Shown here: one piece after another, positions 1-8,269 of the stretch | Layout: every line of letters begins with the position of its first letter | How positions within the stretch are numbered: position 1 is the stretch's first letter | Origin: Lachnospiraceae bacterium | GTDB lineage: Bacteria > Bacillota > Clostridia > Lachnospirales > Lachnospiraceae | Direction: 5' to 3' | Assembly (NCBI GenBank): GCA_024698485.1 | Contig: JAILRC010000036.1 | Coordinates: 1-47,308, forward strand | DNA length: 47,308 nt | Translations under genes and position numbers: made by a program | The notes under the pieces: generated by a model | What the model was told of the DNA's origin: nothing | Database searches by the model: none | What the model saw: the letters and a program-made list of their open reading frames with translations, nothing else

Positions 1-141
1 GCCGAAGTCAACAGACTTGTAAAACAGGTTGAAGGACAGAAGCAGATGATGAAACAGCTTAAAGGAATGATGGGCAATAAGCACGGCAAAATGCCTATGA
101 TGCCCGGCGGTTTCGGCAAAAAGGGCGGTTTTCCGTTCTAG
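1..141 (+). CDS. ffh: Signal recognition particle protein Ffh, C-terminal end (partial)
   Basis: The frame is open from the left edge of the window and ends at a TAG at 139-141. The 46 visible residues show the end of the Ffh M domain: a basic amphipathic helix with KQMMKQLKGMM, followed by a Gly/Met/Lys-rich tail (MPMMPGGFGKKGGF). Ffh binds 4.5S RNA and signal sequences through this methionine-rich domain and delivers ribosomes to the membrane through FtsY. The GTPase domain lies outside the window. rpsP often follows ffh in Firmicutes but is not seen here; the next gene runs on the opposite strand. The tail and its Met content make the identification fairly safe despite the short length. 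Confidence 0.88.
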   Translation, partial: AEVNRLVKQVEGQKQMMKQLKGMMGNKHGKMPMMPGGFGKKGGFPF

Positions 142-330
142 TACAGCGGTTTTAAAATAAATGGACTAATGCGCAGAATGTTTGCTCGAATGCACGTGCT
201 TGAAAACGCAGGTGTAGCGGGCTACTCCGAGGCTTTCATGTACGGGCAGTCGGGTAAACAGGCAAGCATTGGGTCCAGTTAGTTAATAACCGATGTACCA
301 GTTGCTGTTCAAACTCTAAGTCACATAGTG

Positions 331-1134
331 TCATTCTTTGAAGATCTCTTTTAACATCCTTCCTATCCCTTTGATATCCAGCGGGCTCTCCTCCGTTTCA
401 TAAGAAAAGAGCAGATTCTTGCCGGGATAGATCCCGTTTTCCCTGTATTCATCCATTTTCTTGAGGCAGCCTGTTCTGTACTCCTCGTCATCCAATAACC
501 CAAAATGTTCAAAGTATATTTCTTCCCTCGTACCGATCTTGAGAAGCGTGAAATCGGGGTACCGTACAGCTCCGTTTTTAAACTTAAGTTCTGCTTCATA
601 TCTGTACGGGATTCCCAGATCATAGAACATATCCGCAAGGATCGCCTCAGACTTGGACCTCACCTTATCACCTTTCTTTGTATCATAGATCTTTCTTTCC
701 GGTATGTATTGATTTGTTTTGTATTCTTTATAGGCCCATTCTTCGGCGTACATTGAGTCGGTCAGTAAGTAAGGTTTTACAACTTCCTTCCTGTACCCTG
801 ACATTTTTTCAAATGCCGCGTCTGCATTTCTTTTTGTCAGACTTGCTTCCAACCTTTCAAGCTCGCTCAATTCCTTTTTCGCATAAGCAAGGAATGTTTC
901 GATATAGTCCTTCTCGGCAAGTTTCTTTACGAATGCCCCTTCCTTTTTGGGTATATAGTTTCCGATGGGTTGCCCGGGATCGGTCACATGATAATAACGG
1001 GGATATGCCCCGCTCCGTGAGATCCGAAGATGTCCCTCCGGGAAATCTTTCTTTTTGGCATCATTCTCTGCTGCCCTGATTGCACGCTTAAGTTCAGCCT
1101 CTCTTGCTTTCATTAGTCTGATGATCTGTTTCAT
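331..1134 (-). CDS. PD-(D/E)XK nuclease-like hypothetical protein
   Basis: A 267-residue protein with no close family that I recognise. Residues 1-110 are highly charged and helical, probably a coiled coil. Residues 158-230 look like a PD-(D/E)XK nuclease core: Glu163 in RSKSEAILAD, then PDF with Asp194, then Glu209 in YFEHFG, with predicted strands between them. This fits restriction-endonuclease-fold proteins that cut DNA, but the usual final Lys of ExK is replaced by His (EHF), so activity is an inference. The start is the ATG at 1134, preceded by GAGAGG at a normal distance. It has no same-strand partner: ffh is upstream in map order and convergent, and repeat DNA lies 5' of it. It could be a defence or repair nuclease or an element-borne cargo gene. 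Confidence 0.6.
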   Translation of the reverse strand: MKQIIRLMKAREAELKRAIRAAENDAKKKDFPEGHLRISRSGAYPRYYHVTDPGQPIGNYIPKKEGAFVKKLAEKDYIETFLAYAKKELSELERLEASLTKRNADAAFEKMSGYRKEVVKPYLLTDSMYAEEWAYKEYKTNQYIPERKIYDTKKGDKVRSKSEAILADMFYDLGIPYRYEAELKFKNGAVRYPDFTLLKIGTREEIYFEHFGLLDDEEYRTGCLKKMDEYRENGIYPGKNLLFSYETEESPLDIKGIGRMLKEIFKE

Positions 1135-1154
1135 GATTAAACCTCTCTCTGATT

Positions 1155-1208
1155 TGTTTTCATTGTTTTCATTGTTTTCATTGTTTTCTTTGTCTTCTTG
1201 GTTTTCTT
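1155..1208. repeat. 9-bp tandem repeat upstream of the nuclease-like gene
   Basis: Six adjacent 9-bp units are visible on the plus strand: three copies of TGTTTTCAT, then TGTTTTCTT, TGTCTTCTT and GGTTTTCTT, decaying into T-rich sequence. On the minus strand they lie 20-75 nt before the start codon of the nuclease-like gene, just outside its ribosome site, so copy number could affect its 5' leader. The first three copies are exact, which suggests recent slippage. Confidence 0.75.
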
Positions 1209-1802
1209 TTTTCCTCTTTGTTTTCTTTGGCTTCTTTTTACTCTCTGCGCTCTTGTTTTTTTTGCGCCCGTTCCAAGTTCACAGGCACTTTTATGGTTCA
1301 GCCAATCACTTTGCCGTATTTAAGTCAAAGTTTTCCGCCCCTTCTCGGCTACGTATCCGGAAGATTTATGATCTAAACAGAATAATTCTTCGTTTAAGTC
1401 ACACAGTCTCCCTTATGTTTACTTTGTCCGCTCAAGGTTACTTTGACTTGAAATGAAGTTTTGCACATTTAAACCAAAAGATTGCGTTCCGCTCGCCTCG
1501 CTTGCCGAAGAATTCTTTGACTTGAAATGAAGTTTTGCGCATTTAAACCAAAAGTTTGCGTTCCGCTCGCCTCGCTTGTCGAAGAATTCTTTGACTTGAA
1601 ATGAGCTTTTGCCGTTTCAAGCCAAAAAGCCTCATTCAAGGGTCTTTGTGCGTCCGAAATATCTTTGACTTGAAAACGTTTCCTCATGTGTTTAGGTCAT
1701 AAAAGTCCCTGATGCAGCCATGACAAGAGCCTGTGCTGACGCCGTGCCCTTTGCGAGGGGCTTGCATGGCCTCTACACCCTTGCCGCCCCTACGACTTTT
1801 CC
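1209..1802. other. Gene-free interval with repeat remnants
   Basis: No convincing gene was found between the nuclease-like gene and comEC. The stretch contains T-rich sequence, a TTTAAGTCAAAG motif near 1319 that is the mirror strand of the 74-bp repeat core (CTTTGACTTGAAA), the 74-bp repeat array, and about 100 bp of GC-richer sequence (1700-1802) with no recognised signal. A 72-codon reading frame across 1469-1687 on the minus strand is made of the repeats themselves and is not taken as a gene. Confidence 0.6.
1441..1680. repeat. 74-bp tandem repeat array (two full, two partial units)
   Basis: Units start with CTTTGACTTGAAA at 1441, 1515, 1589 and 1663, a constant 74-bp step. Units 1 and 2 differ by only a few bases over their length. 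Unit 3 matches for about 30 bases and then diverges (AGCCTCATTCAAGG instead of GCGTTCCGCTCGCC). Unit 4 keeps only the first dozen bases. Because 74 is not a multiple of three, the same bases are read in different frames, so a coding role is unlikely. The TTTAAGTCAAA core also occurs near 38147, pointing to a dispersed family. Confidence 0.8.
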
Positions 1803-4496
1803 TCACTTCCCGATCACCACCGCACCCTCTCTGTCTGTGCGGTGGATCACTACCCCTGCAGCTTCAAGGATGTCAAGCACCTCCCGATGCGGATGGCCAT
1901 ATGTGTTACCTCGTCCGCAGGAGATCACGGCATAGGATGGGCGGATCATTTCCACAAATGCCTCGGAAGTTGCTGTTCGGGATCCGTGATGTCCCACTTT
2001 CAACACAACTTTCTTAGACGGATCCTTCTTTTGAAATCCGAAACGTCCTGCCAATTCCTGTATAACATCCGTCATTCCCTCACCTTCTTTTTCCCCCATT
2101 CCATCCGTAATCCTTTTTCCTTCTTTCTCCCCCATTCCATCCGTCATCCTTTTTCCTTCTTTCTCCCCCATTCCATCCGTAATCCTTTTTCCTTCTTTTT
2201 CCCCCATTCCATCCGTCATCCTTTTCCCTGCTATTTCCCATATATCATCCGCTATCTTCTTTTCTGCTTCGGCTCCCGCATCCCCCATCATAAAAGCTGT
2301 AAATTCCGGGGTGTCCAGACGGAACACCAGAGAAGTTTCATTTTCCGATGTTTCCGCTTCATAAGGCGAGAGGCAAAGAAGCCTGCAGGACGAGTCCCTT
2401 AATTCAAGTTCATCTCCCGCATCAAGAAAGATCACCCTGACATTCTTTTCACCGGCGAGTTTAAGAAGTTTCAGATAGTTTTCTCCTCTGCTTCTGACTT
2501 CAGGCATCACAAGAGTTTTGATGCCGATGTTTCCGTCATAACGCATGCGGTAATCCGCATCATTCCTGTAAACTCTCATGTTTTCCAGGATTTCCGTAAT
2601 TCCGTTTATATGATCCTCGTCGGTATGGGAAACAGTCACCGTATCCAGCAGCATGATCCCGGAACTCTTTAGAAAAGGCGAAAGCACACGTTTTCCCACC
2701 CCCGCATTGCTTGTACTTCCGCAATCAAAAAGCACAGTATCCTTTTTCCCCGAAACAAAAACGCTGCAATCCCCCTGCCCCACATATAGAAACGTTAGTT
2801 TAGCCCCCTTTGGCAAGAAATGAACCCCCACAAGCAGCAAGCTCAAAATCAAAGCAGGCAGCCACCATGTCCCCAAATATCTGAACCCTTTGAGTTCTTC
2901 CTTCATTTTCCCGTTGTATGTATCTTTTCCGATTCCTGCCGCTTTTCCCACACCCGGTCCTTTGCCCGTCCTTCTTCCTGCTTTATTCCCCGATTCATTC
3001 TTCTCTCTCAGTTTTTCCGCTATCTTTAAAGTCACGAACATCAGGCAAAAGAACAACACCATCTCCGAAACCCTCGGTGTCCCCGTCAAAAGGAATGAAA
3101 ACGGCAGGCCCGAAACAAAGCCCGAAACCGCTTCAAACAAACGCAAAAGCAGAAACGCTCCTCCCCCAAAGGTCTTCCCAAGCAAAGGGCAAAAGATCCC
3201 GAAGCTTCCCGATAGAATGCCGAAGATCAGCATAAATCCCGTGAGAGGGATCACTATAAGGTTTGAGATAAAAGCATAGGTGGGAATCTCGTAGAAATAG
3301 AGAGCCGTGACCGGCAGCATGAAGACCGTGAGAACAAATCCGAAGAAAGGTCCCGCCTGTATCTCCCGTGCAAAATGAACCGCCGAGATGGCAGAAACAG
3401 AAAGGATAAAGGAAGGATCGTTTAGCTCCCAAGGGCGAAAGATCAGTATCAAAGAAGCAGTCATAAACAACGCCGACAAAAGATCGTAATGCCTGCGTAA
3501 AAGTCGCCCCAAAAGAAAAATAACACACATTCCCCCGGCTCTTAAGGTCGATACCGACCCTCCCGTAAATAGGATAATGAACCCCAACAGTCCCAAAGTC
3601 AAAAAGGAACGGGTCCATTTACCCACCGTAAGTTTTTTCAGCAACCGCCAAAGCCCCAGACAGAGCAGGGACACATGAAGCCCCGAGATAGCGAGGATGT
3701 GACTGATTCCCGCCCTCCTGTATAGGTTCACGACCTCTTCCTCTTCGAAGTCCCTGTTTCCCGTGATCATGGCGATCAGAAGCCCTCCGTCTTTATCATC
3801 AAAAGTCTCGGAAATACTTTCTTCAAAAGAGATCCGAAGCCGCGCCAATCCTTCTCTCGCAAGATCCAAAGCAGTCTTTTTTCTCTTTTCGACAAAGATC
3901 TTTTTCCCGTAGATCCTTGCATATACATTCTCGCTGTGGCTTTTGGGGACAGTATTGTATTCCCCGGGATTCATGGGATCGTTGATAAAATAGAATGCCC
4001 CGTAGACCTTCACTTCATCCCCGCATTCCGGCACTTCTCCCTCCGAAAGAAAGACCCTGCAGCCACCGCCGCTTCTTTCAATGTTTTCGTAATATCCTTT
4101 TACCCTGCATTTTTCAAGGGTAAGGGCGATCTGATCTTTCCTGATGTCCTTGGATCTCACGATCCCCAAGACAACACACTCTTTTTCCCCCGCCTCATAG
4201 ATCAGGCTGTAGGCTTCCCTCCGCTCTTCCGCTCTCTTTCCGCTCCTTCCCGAATTCCAAAAAGAAAGCACAAAAAGCAGAGGCAAAAGCCCCAAAAAGA
4301 TCATTAAATTCGGATAACACACAGGGAGTATGACTTTGTCGATCATATCTTTGAAACGATCCGAGAAGAAAAAGAAAAGAAAAGTAAAAATGGCATATGC
4401 CCCAAGAACCCCTCCAAGGGCGAGGAGTCCGTGATCCTTCAGAAGGATCCCCAGAACCACCGCCCCAAAGAGGGCCAACATCGGTCTTTTTATCAT
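1803..4496 (-). CDS. comEC: DNA uptake channel protein ComEC/Rec2
   Basis: ComEC forms the membrane channel through which single-stranded DNA enters during transformation. The 897-residue protein has the three expected parts. First come an N-terminal region with membrane segments (about 8-80) and a soluble DUF4131-type domain. Then follows the multi-helix Competence domain, which carries RRAGISHILAISGLHVS at 260-276. Last is a C-terminal metallo-beta-lactamase-like domain with VGQGD (about 572), SHTDEDH (about 625) and GHHGSRT (about 836). The start ATG overlaps the stop of the upstream kinase gene as ATGA, so it is translationally coupled. It is the last gene of the comEA-regulator-kinase-comEC unit. 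It is longer than usual partly because of a low-complexity repeat in the lactamase domain (about 757-805). Confidence 0.93.
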   Translation of the reverse strand: MIKRPMLALFGAVVLGILLKDHGLLALGGVLGAYAIFTFLFFFFSDRFKDMIDKVILPVCYPNLMIFLGLLPLLFVLSFWNSGRSGKRAEERREAYSLIYEAGEKECVVLGIVRSKDIRKDQIALTLEKCRVKGYYENIERSGGGCRVFLSEGEVPECGDEVKVYGAFYFINDPMNPGEYNTVPKSHSENVYARIYGKKIFVEKRKKTALDLAREGLARLRISFEESISETFDDKDGGLLIAMITGNRDFEEEEVVNLYRRAGISHILAISGLHVSLLCLGLWRLLKKLTVGKWTRSFLTLGLLGFIILFTGGSVSTLRAGGMCVIFLLGRLLRRHYDLLSALFMTASLILIFRPWELNDPSFILSVSAISAVHFAREIQAGPFFGFVLTVFMLPVTALYFYEIPTYAFISNLIVIPLTGFMLIFGILSGSFGIFCPLLGKTFGGGAFLLLRLFEAVSGFVSGLPFSFLLTGTPRVSEMVLFFCLMFVTLKIAEKLREKNESGNKAGRRTGKGPGVGKAAGIGKDTYNGKMKEELKGFRYLGTWWLPALILSLLLVGVHFLPKGAKLTFLYVGQGDCSVFVSGKKDTVLFDCGSTSNAGVGKRVLSPFLKSSGIMLLDTVTVSHTDEDHINGITEILENMRVYRNDADYRMRYDGNIGIKTLVMPEVRSRGENYLKLLKLAGEKNVRVIFLDAGDELELRDSSCRLLCLSPYEAETSENETSLVFRLDTPEFTAFMMGDAGAEAEKKIADDIWEIAGKRMTDGMGEKEGKRITDGMGEKEGKRMTDGMGEKEGKRITDGMGEKEGEGMTDVIQELAGRFGFQKKDPSKKVVLKVGHHGSRTATSEAFVEMIRPSYAVISCGRGNTYGHPHREVLDILEAAGVVIHRTDREGAVVIGK
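2083..2226 (-). repeat. 36-bp tandem repeat inside comEC (four units)
   Basis: Four 36-bp units start at 2083, 2119, 2155 and 2191 and encode the 12-residue unit GKR(M/I)TDGMGEKE four times, followed by a degenerate fifth copy (GEGMTDVIQELA). Units alternate M and I at the fourth residue, which suggests duplication of a two-unit block. The repeat keeps frame and inserts a charged, probably helical spacer between the MMGDAG and GHHGSRT segments of the metallo-beta-lactamase-like domain. Confidence 0.92.
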
Positions 4497-5587
4497 TTTG
4501 CTCCTTTTGCTCTGTATACCAAGGGCAGTTTAACGGTAAACAGCGAGCCTCCAAGCGTTGAGTCCGTAACCTTGATGCTTCCGTGGTGCATAAGCACCAC
4601 TTCCTTAACGATGGAGAGTCCCAGACCCGTTCCTCCGGTCTCACGGGAACGTGCCTTGTCCACACGATAAAAGCGGTCAAAGATACGCTTTTTGGCATCT
4701 GCAGGTATCCCTACGCCGGAATCCTCCACCTTCAGCACAAAAAATCGATGATCCGCATTCACGGAACATTTAACGGCACCGTTGTCCTTGTTATATTTTA
4801 TGGCGTTTTCAACCAGATTTGTGACCACAAGAGAAAACTTCACTTCATCAACTTCCGCGATGACATTTCGGAAGCTTTCAAAGGTCATTTCAATGTTTCT
4901 GTTAAGTGCAAGAGGCTTCAACTGTCTCATACAGTTTTCCACCAGTTCGTTCACGGAAATGGGGCTCAGGGAGACAGCCTCTTCTTTTTTTGTAATTTTT
5001 ACAAGAGTCAATAAATTCGAAATAATTTTATTTTCACGATCTATTTGTGAATTTATGTCATTAAGAAATTCGATATACATCTCCTTCGGAGCGTCTTCCG
5101 AAGAAAGAAGGGAATCCGAAAGAACCTTCATGGAAGCCAGCGGTGTCTTCAGTTCATGGGAAACGTTGGAAACGAACTCGTCTCTTCTGGCGTCGGTCTG
5201 AGCCATTTCCTCCAGCATATCGTTGATGGCATCCTGAATGTCCCAAACCTCCGAAGATCCGTTTATGGCCAGTTTCTTGTCGTGATGTCCTTCCGAAAAG
5301 CTGCTGACATCATCCGCCAGTTTTTTTAAAGGGAAAGAAAGCCGTGCGGATATGAGGATGGCAAGGCCGATGATGGAAAGCACCACGGGAAGAAGTATCA
5401 CCGGCAGTGTCCCGTAAAAGTTCTCCGCAAGAGTCTCGGTGTCCGCCCCCGAACTGATGGCTGAAACCGCAAAGCCTATGGCTGCGGAAGCCGTGATAAC
5501 TGTGGGAACGATGCCGAAAAGTATCAGTGAAATGAGCATCTTAAACTGTATGCTGTTTATTTTTTTCAAAAATCTATTGAGCTTCAA
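4493..5587 (-). CDS. Sensor histidine kinase of a PhoR type, embedded in the com operon
   Basis: A 364-residue membrane kinase, partner of the OmpR-type regulator encoded just upstream. It has TM1 at about 17-43, a short extracellular loop (45-59), TM2 at 60-81, a HAMP linker (82-130), a HisKA domain with phospho-accepting His144 in NVSHELKTPL, and a HATPase_c domain with N, DSGVGIP and TGGTGLGLSI boxes. The very short outer loop suggests sensing within the membrane or of envelope state rather than a soluble ligand. The start is a TTG (5587) preceded by AGGA inside the last codons of the regulator gene, giving a 14-nt overlap; the first ATG is 16 codons later and would cut into TM1. The 3' end overlaps comEC by four bases. 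Confidence 0.92.
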   Translation of the reverse strand: MKLNRFLKKINSIQFKMLISLILFGIVPTVITASAAIGFAVSAISSGADTETLAENFYGTLPVILLPVVLSIIGLAILISARLSFPLKKLADDVSSFSEGHHDKKLAINGSSEVWDIQDAINDMLEEMAQTDARRDEFVSNVSHELKTPLASMKVLSDSLLSSEDAPKEMYIEFLNDINSQIDRENKIISNLLTLVKITKKEEAVSLSPISVNELVENCMRQLKPLALNRNIEMTFESFRNVIAEVDEVKFSLVVTNLVENAIKYNKDNGAVKCSVNADHRFFVLKVEDSGVGIPADAKKRIFDRFYRVDKARSRETGGTGLGLSIVKEVVLMHHGSIKVTDSTLGGSLFTVKLPLVYRAKGAK

Positions 5588-6260
5588 AGTAGTATCCTAT
5601 TCCCCATTTGGTGTGAATGTAGATCGGGTTTCCCGGATCCTTTTCGATCTTTTCCCTTAAACGACGGATGTGAACGTCCACCGTTCTTGCATCGCCGTAG
5701 AAGTCTTCACCCCATATGGCCGTGAGAAGCTTGTCCCTGTCATAGATCTTGTCGGGATTTGATGAGAGCAACTGCAGGATCTCGAATTCCTTTGCCGTGA
5801 GCCCCGCATCCGCACCATTGACCAGCGCACGGCGATTTTCCGGATCCACCGTGAGTTCTCCGAAAACGGTCACCGTCTGTTCCTTTTCTTCTTTTCTTCC
5901 CACCCGGCGAAGGATGGCCTTGATCCTGGCTTTCACTTCCACAATGTTGAAAGGCTTGGTAACGTAATCGTCCGCTCCGTATTCAAGTCCCATGATCTTG
6001 TCCATATCCTGATCCTTTGCTGTGAGCATGATAACGGGAACGTCCGAAAACTCCCTGAGTTCGCGGCATACATCATATCCGTTCATCTTAGGCAGCATAA
6101 GGTCAAGGATCACCAGGTCATATCCGTTGTTCCTGACCTTTTCCAGAGCTTCTTCGCCGTCATAGGCGCAGTCCACTTCATATTCATCCTGTTCAAGGGA
6201 GAACTTGATCCCCTTTACTATGAGTTTTTCATCATCCACTACCAGTATTTTTCTTCCCAT
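5574..6260 (-). CDS. OmpR/PhoB-family response regulator
   Basis: A 228-residue transcription factor with a receiver domain (1-120) holding acidic Asp9/Asp10, phospho-acceptor Asp53 in ILDLMLP, Thr80 and Lys102 in VTKPF, followed by a winged-helix DNA-binding domain (about 128-228) ending in the typical VHIRRLREKIE and GIGYYFE segments. It should be phosphorylated by the kinase encoded next to it. It begins 10 nt after comEA, with GAGGGAA before the ATG, and overlaps the kinase gene. The position between comEA and comEC is unusual and suggests control of, or co-expression with, competence or envelope functions. The target genes cannot be read from the sequence. Confidence 0.95.
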   Translation of the reverse strand: MGRKILVVDDEKLIVKGIKFSLEQDEYEVDCAYDGEEALEKVRNNGYDLVILDLMLPKMNGYDVCRELREFSDVPVIMLTAKDQDMDKIMGLEYGADDYVTKPFNIVEVKARIKAILRRVGRKEEKEQTVTVFGELTVDPENRRALVNGADAGLTAKEFEILQLLSSNPDKIYDRDKLLTAIWGEDFYGDARTVDVHIRRLREKIEKDPGNPIYIHTKWGIGYYFEAQ

Positions 6261-6270
6261 ATGGTTTCCC

Positions 6271-6882
6271 TCATTCCGTGCATATTTGATCGGCTATCCT
6301 TAAATACAGCGAATCACCGATGCCACTGATGTTTTTAATGTCTTCTTTCTTTTCAAACAGCCCCACACGAGCTCTGTAGGCGACTATGTCCTTCGCCCTG
6401 CTTTCGCCGATCCCGGGCAAGGCTGTGAGTTCCTCTGCCGTAGCCGTATTGATGTTGATGATCCTTGTACCTTTTTCGCCGTTTTCAACAGGCCATTTTC
6501 CTTCCGTTCTTTCGGAGAGGCCATAACTTTCCGTTTCTTCATACGACGGTACATAGATCTTTTCACCGTCATTCACGACCTTTGCAAGGTTCAAAAAATC
6601 CCTGTCCGCATCGATGTCGAAGCCTCCCGCTGCTTCCACGGCGGCGATGAGCCTGCTGCCCTTTTCTATACGAAAAACACCCGGAGAGACCACGCTTCCG
6701 CATACATGGACCATGATATAAAGTTTTGGAGTAACAGTGGGTAAAGGTGAAGGCACACATGTTTCGGGAGCTGCCGAAGTATATGCCTTTTCTTCGCTGT
6801 CTCCCTTATAAAAAAATGCGTACCAAAGACCTGAAAGAATTGCAAAAACAATGATCAGAACTATAAATATCTTCTTTTTCAA
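6271..6882 (-). CDS. comEA: Competence DNA receptor ComEA
   Basis: ComEA is a membrane-anchored DNA-binding protein that captures double-stranded DNA for ComEC. The 203-residue product has an N-terminal TM anchor (KKKIFIVLIIVFAILSGLWYA), a Pro/Thr linker, a SLBB-type domain (HVCGSVVSPGVF...LIAAVEAAGG) and a C-terminal helix-hairpin-helix domain (INTATAEELTALPGIGESRAKDIVAYR...IKNISGIGD). The open frame extends upstream to 7098, but that would overlap the divergent gene and its promoter. I choose the TTG at 6882, which sits before the anchor and after GGAAGG, 38 nt below a predicted promoter start. It heads the operon with the two-component genes and comEC. Confidence 0.9.
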   Translation of the reverse strand: MKKKIFIVLIIVFAILSGLWYAFFYKGDSEEKAYTSAAPETCVPSPLPTVTPKLYIMVHVCGSVVSPGVFRIEKGSRLIAAVEAAGGFDIDADRDFLNLAKVVNDGEKIYVPSYEETESYGLSERTEGKWPVENGEKGTRIININTATAEELTALPGIGESRAKDIVAYRARVGLFEKKEDIKNISGIGDSLYLRIADQICTE

Positions 6883-6926
6883 TGTACCAAACGACCTTCC
6901 CGTCCGCACATCTGTCCGCAGAGAGT

Positions 6927-6955
6927 ATTTTAAATGAAAAAAACGCAATACGCAA
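6927..6955 (-). promoter_or_regulatory. Predicted promoter of the comEA operon
   Basis: On the minus strand TTGCGT (6955-6950), a 17-bp spacer and TAAAAT (6932-6927) fit a sigma-A promoter. The predicted RNA start is near 6920, leaving a leader of about 38 nt with GGAAGG before the TTG start of comEA. Confidence 0.55.
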
Positions 6956-6971
6956 CAGGAAAATTCAAATA

Positions 6972-7000
6972 TTGTCTTATCAATGCAGACAAAATATGAT
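6972..7000 (+). promoter_or_regulatory. Predicted promoter of the acyltransferase gene
   Basis: TTGTCT (6972-6977), a 17-bp spacer and TATGAT (6995-7000) lie about 40 nt before the ATG at 7040. It is back-to-back with the comEA promoter, so the two share a 160-bp control region. Confidence 0.55.
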
Positions 7001-7039
7001 ATGCTGAAGCGGTGAATCTTACAACATCCGGAGGCCACC

Positions 7040-8269
7040 ATGAACAACACCCCGACAAGAGACCGGTCCCTTGACCTTATACGAAGCCTTGCCATCATCC
7101 TTGTGTGCTTCGTCCACGCCGTAAACAGGATCTACACCTTCACCCTTAAGGGTATGAGCGGACTTTCCGCCCCCTCTTTTGTTTTTGGGAATATGACCCA
7201 CGCCCTGGGTCAAATGGGTGTGCCTCTGTTTTTCATGCTGACGGGCTATCTTCTCCTGTCCCGCGAATACAACACTCCCAAGGAGATCTTTTCTTTCTGG
7301 AAAAAGAAACTCCTTCCCCTTGTGATATGCTTTGAGATATGGACCGTGGCCTATTGGCTCATGTATCTCCTTCAGTCGGTGATCATAGACGGTGCTCCTC
7401 TTTCCGTCATGTTCACATCTTCCGTAAAAGATCCCCGTTCGTTGGTATCTCTGGCTGCTCACATGCTGATGCTGGCCCATTTCGACATATTCAGGCATAT
7501 GTGGTATCTTCCCGTGATCATAGGCATATACATAGTCCTGCCTTTCTTCTCGGTGCTTTTGCACAAGCTTCCCGCCAAAGTGCACATTTTCCCTCTGCTG
7601 GTGGGCTGCTTCTATTTCTTTATAGTGCCCACTGCCAACATATTTTTTGATGCCACCGTTCATTCCACGGTAAGCGCCAGGATCGACTTTGCCTTTGTGG
7701 GCACACACAGCGGACTCTATGTGCTTTTCGGCTATTTCTTTAAAACCTGCCTTGAGCCCGTCCTTCGAAGTTCAAAAAAGCGGAATACCGTCATTGCCCT
7801 TTCCGCTGTCGGAGCGCTGATCTCCGTACTTCTCACCGGGCTCATGATGTGCTTCTGCTACAAGGTGGGATATGCCACCACCGTTCCTTACAACTTTGTG
7901 ATGCTGCCCTTCTTCGGTGTGTCGGTGTTTTCCCTTGCTGTCCTTACGGGAGACCGCATTCCCCTGGGAAAGGTATGGGAATCCGTGTCCAAAGCTTCCT
8001 TCGGCATGTATTTCATCCACTATCCCATCCTGCTGGTGCTTTTGAACCTGTATCAGCTGCTCAAAAAGAAAGGAAGGCCTCTTGGTCCCATGACTCTGTT
8101 CGAGTTTCCGAAGCCTTTGGCCATATCGGTGCTCTTTGCGGTGATCTTTTTGAGTTCCTGGGGCATCACGGTGCTCATTTCGCATTTCCTGCCTTCAGTG
8201 GCAAAGGTGCTTTTCTTAAGGAAGACCGAAAGTAAAAAAGATATGCCCGCAGGCGAAAAAAAATCTTGA
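7040..8269 (+). CDS. Membrane acyltransferase (acyltransferase family 3)
   Basis: A 409-residue integral membrane protein of the acyltransferase-3 (OafA/WecH-like) family, which moves acetyl or other acyl groups onto sugars of surface polysaccharides or other envelope molecules. The family start is clear: RDRSLDLIRSLAIILVCFVHA, with the conserved D-R and the His in TM1 thought to act in transfer. About ten hydrophobic segments follow, and a motif SFGMYFIHYPIL near 320 matches the late conserved helix. The tail is charged and cytosolic. GGAGG at 7030-7034 supports the ATG at 7040. The -35 box of rpsT overlaps its stop codon. The substrate cannot be deduced; no polysaccharide genes are adjacent. 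Confidence 0.88.
   Translation: MNNTPTRDRSLDLIRSLAIILVCFVHAVNRIYTFTLKGMSGLSAPSFVFGNMTHALGQMGVPLFFMLTGYLLLSREYNTPKEIFSFWKKKLLPLVICFEIWTVAYWLMYLLQSVIIDGAPLSVMFTSSVKDPRSLVSLAAHMLMLAHFDIFRHMWYLPVIIGIYIVLPFFSVLLHKLPAKVHIFPLLVGCFYFFIVPTANIFFDATVHSTVSARIDFAFVGTHSGLYVLFGYFFKTCLEPVLRSSKKRNTVIALSAVGALISVLLTGLMMCFCYKVGYATTVPYNFVMLPFFGVSVFSLAVLTGDRIPLGKVWESVSKASFGMYFIHYPILLVLLNLYQLLKKKGRPLGPMTLFEFPKPLAISVLFAVIFLSSWGITVLISHFLPSVAKVLFLRKTESKKDMPAGEKKS

Noticed and set aside
169..282. 37-codon plus-strand frame after ffh (MRRMFARMHVLENAGVAG...)
   Set aside because: No ribosome site, no recognised family, and no coding signature; probably chance or a decayed remnant.
1441..1680. CRISPR array
   Set aside because: The units are directly adjacent with no spacers, only two are complete, and no cas genes are near.
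1469..1687. 72-codon minus-strand frame
   Set aside because: It is composed of the 74-bp repeat read in shifting frames; no ribosome site.
7019..7708. 229-codon minus-strand frame under the acyltransferase gene
   Set aside because: Antisense shadow rich in His/Gly/Lys, no family pattern, while the plus strand has a clear membrane protein.
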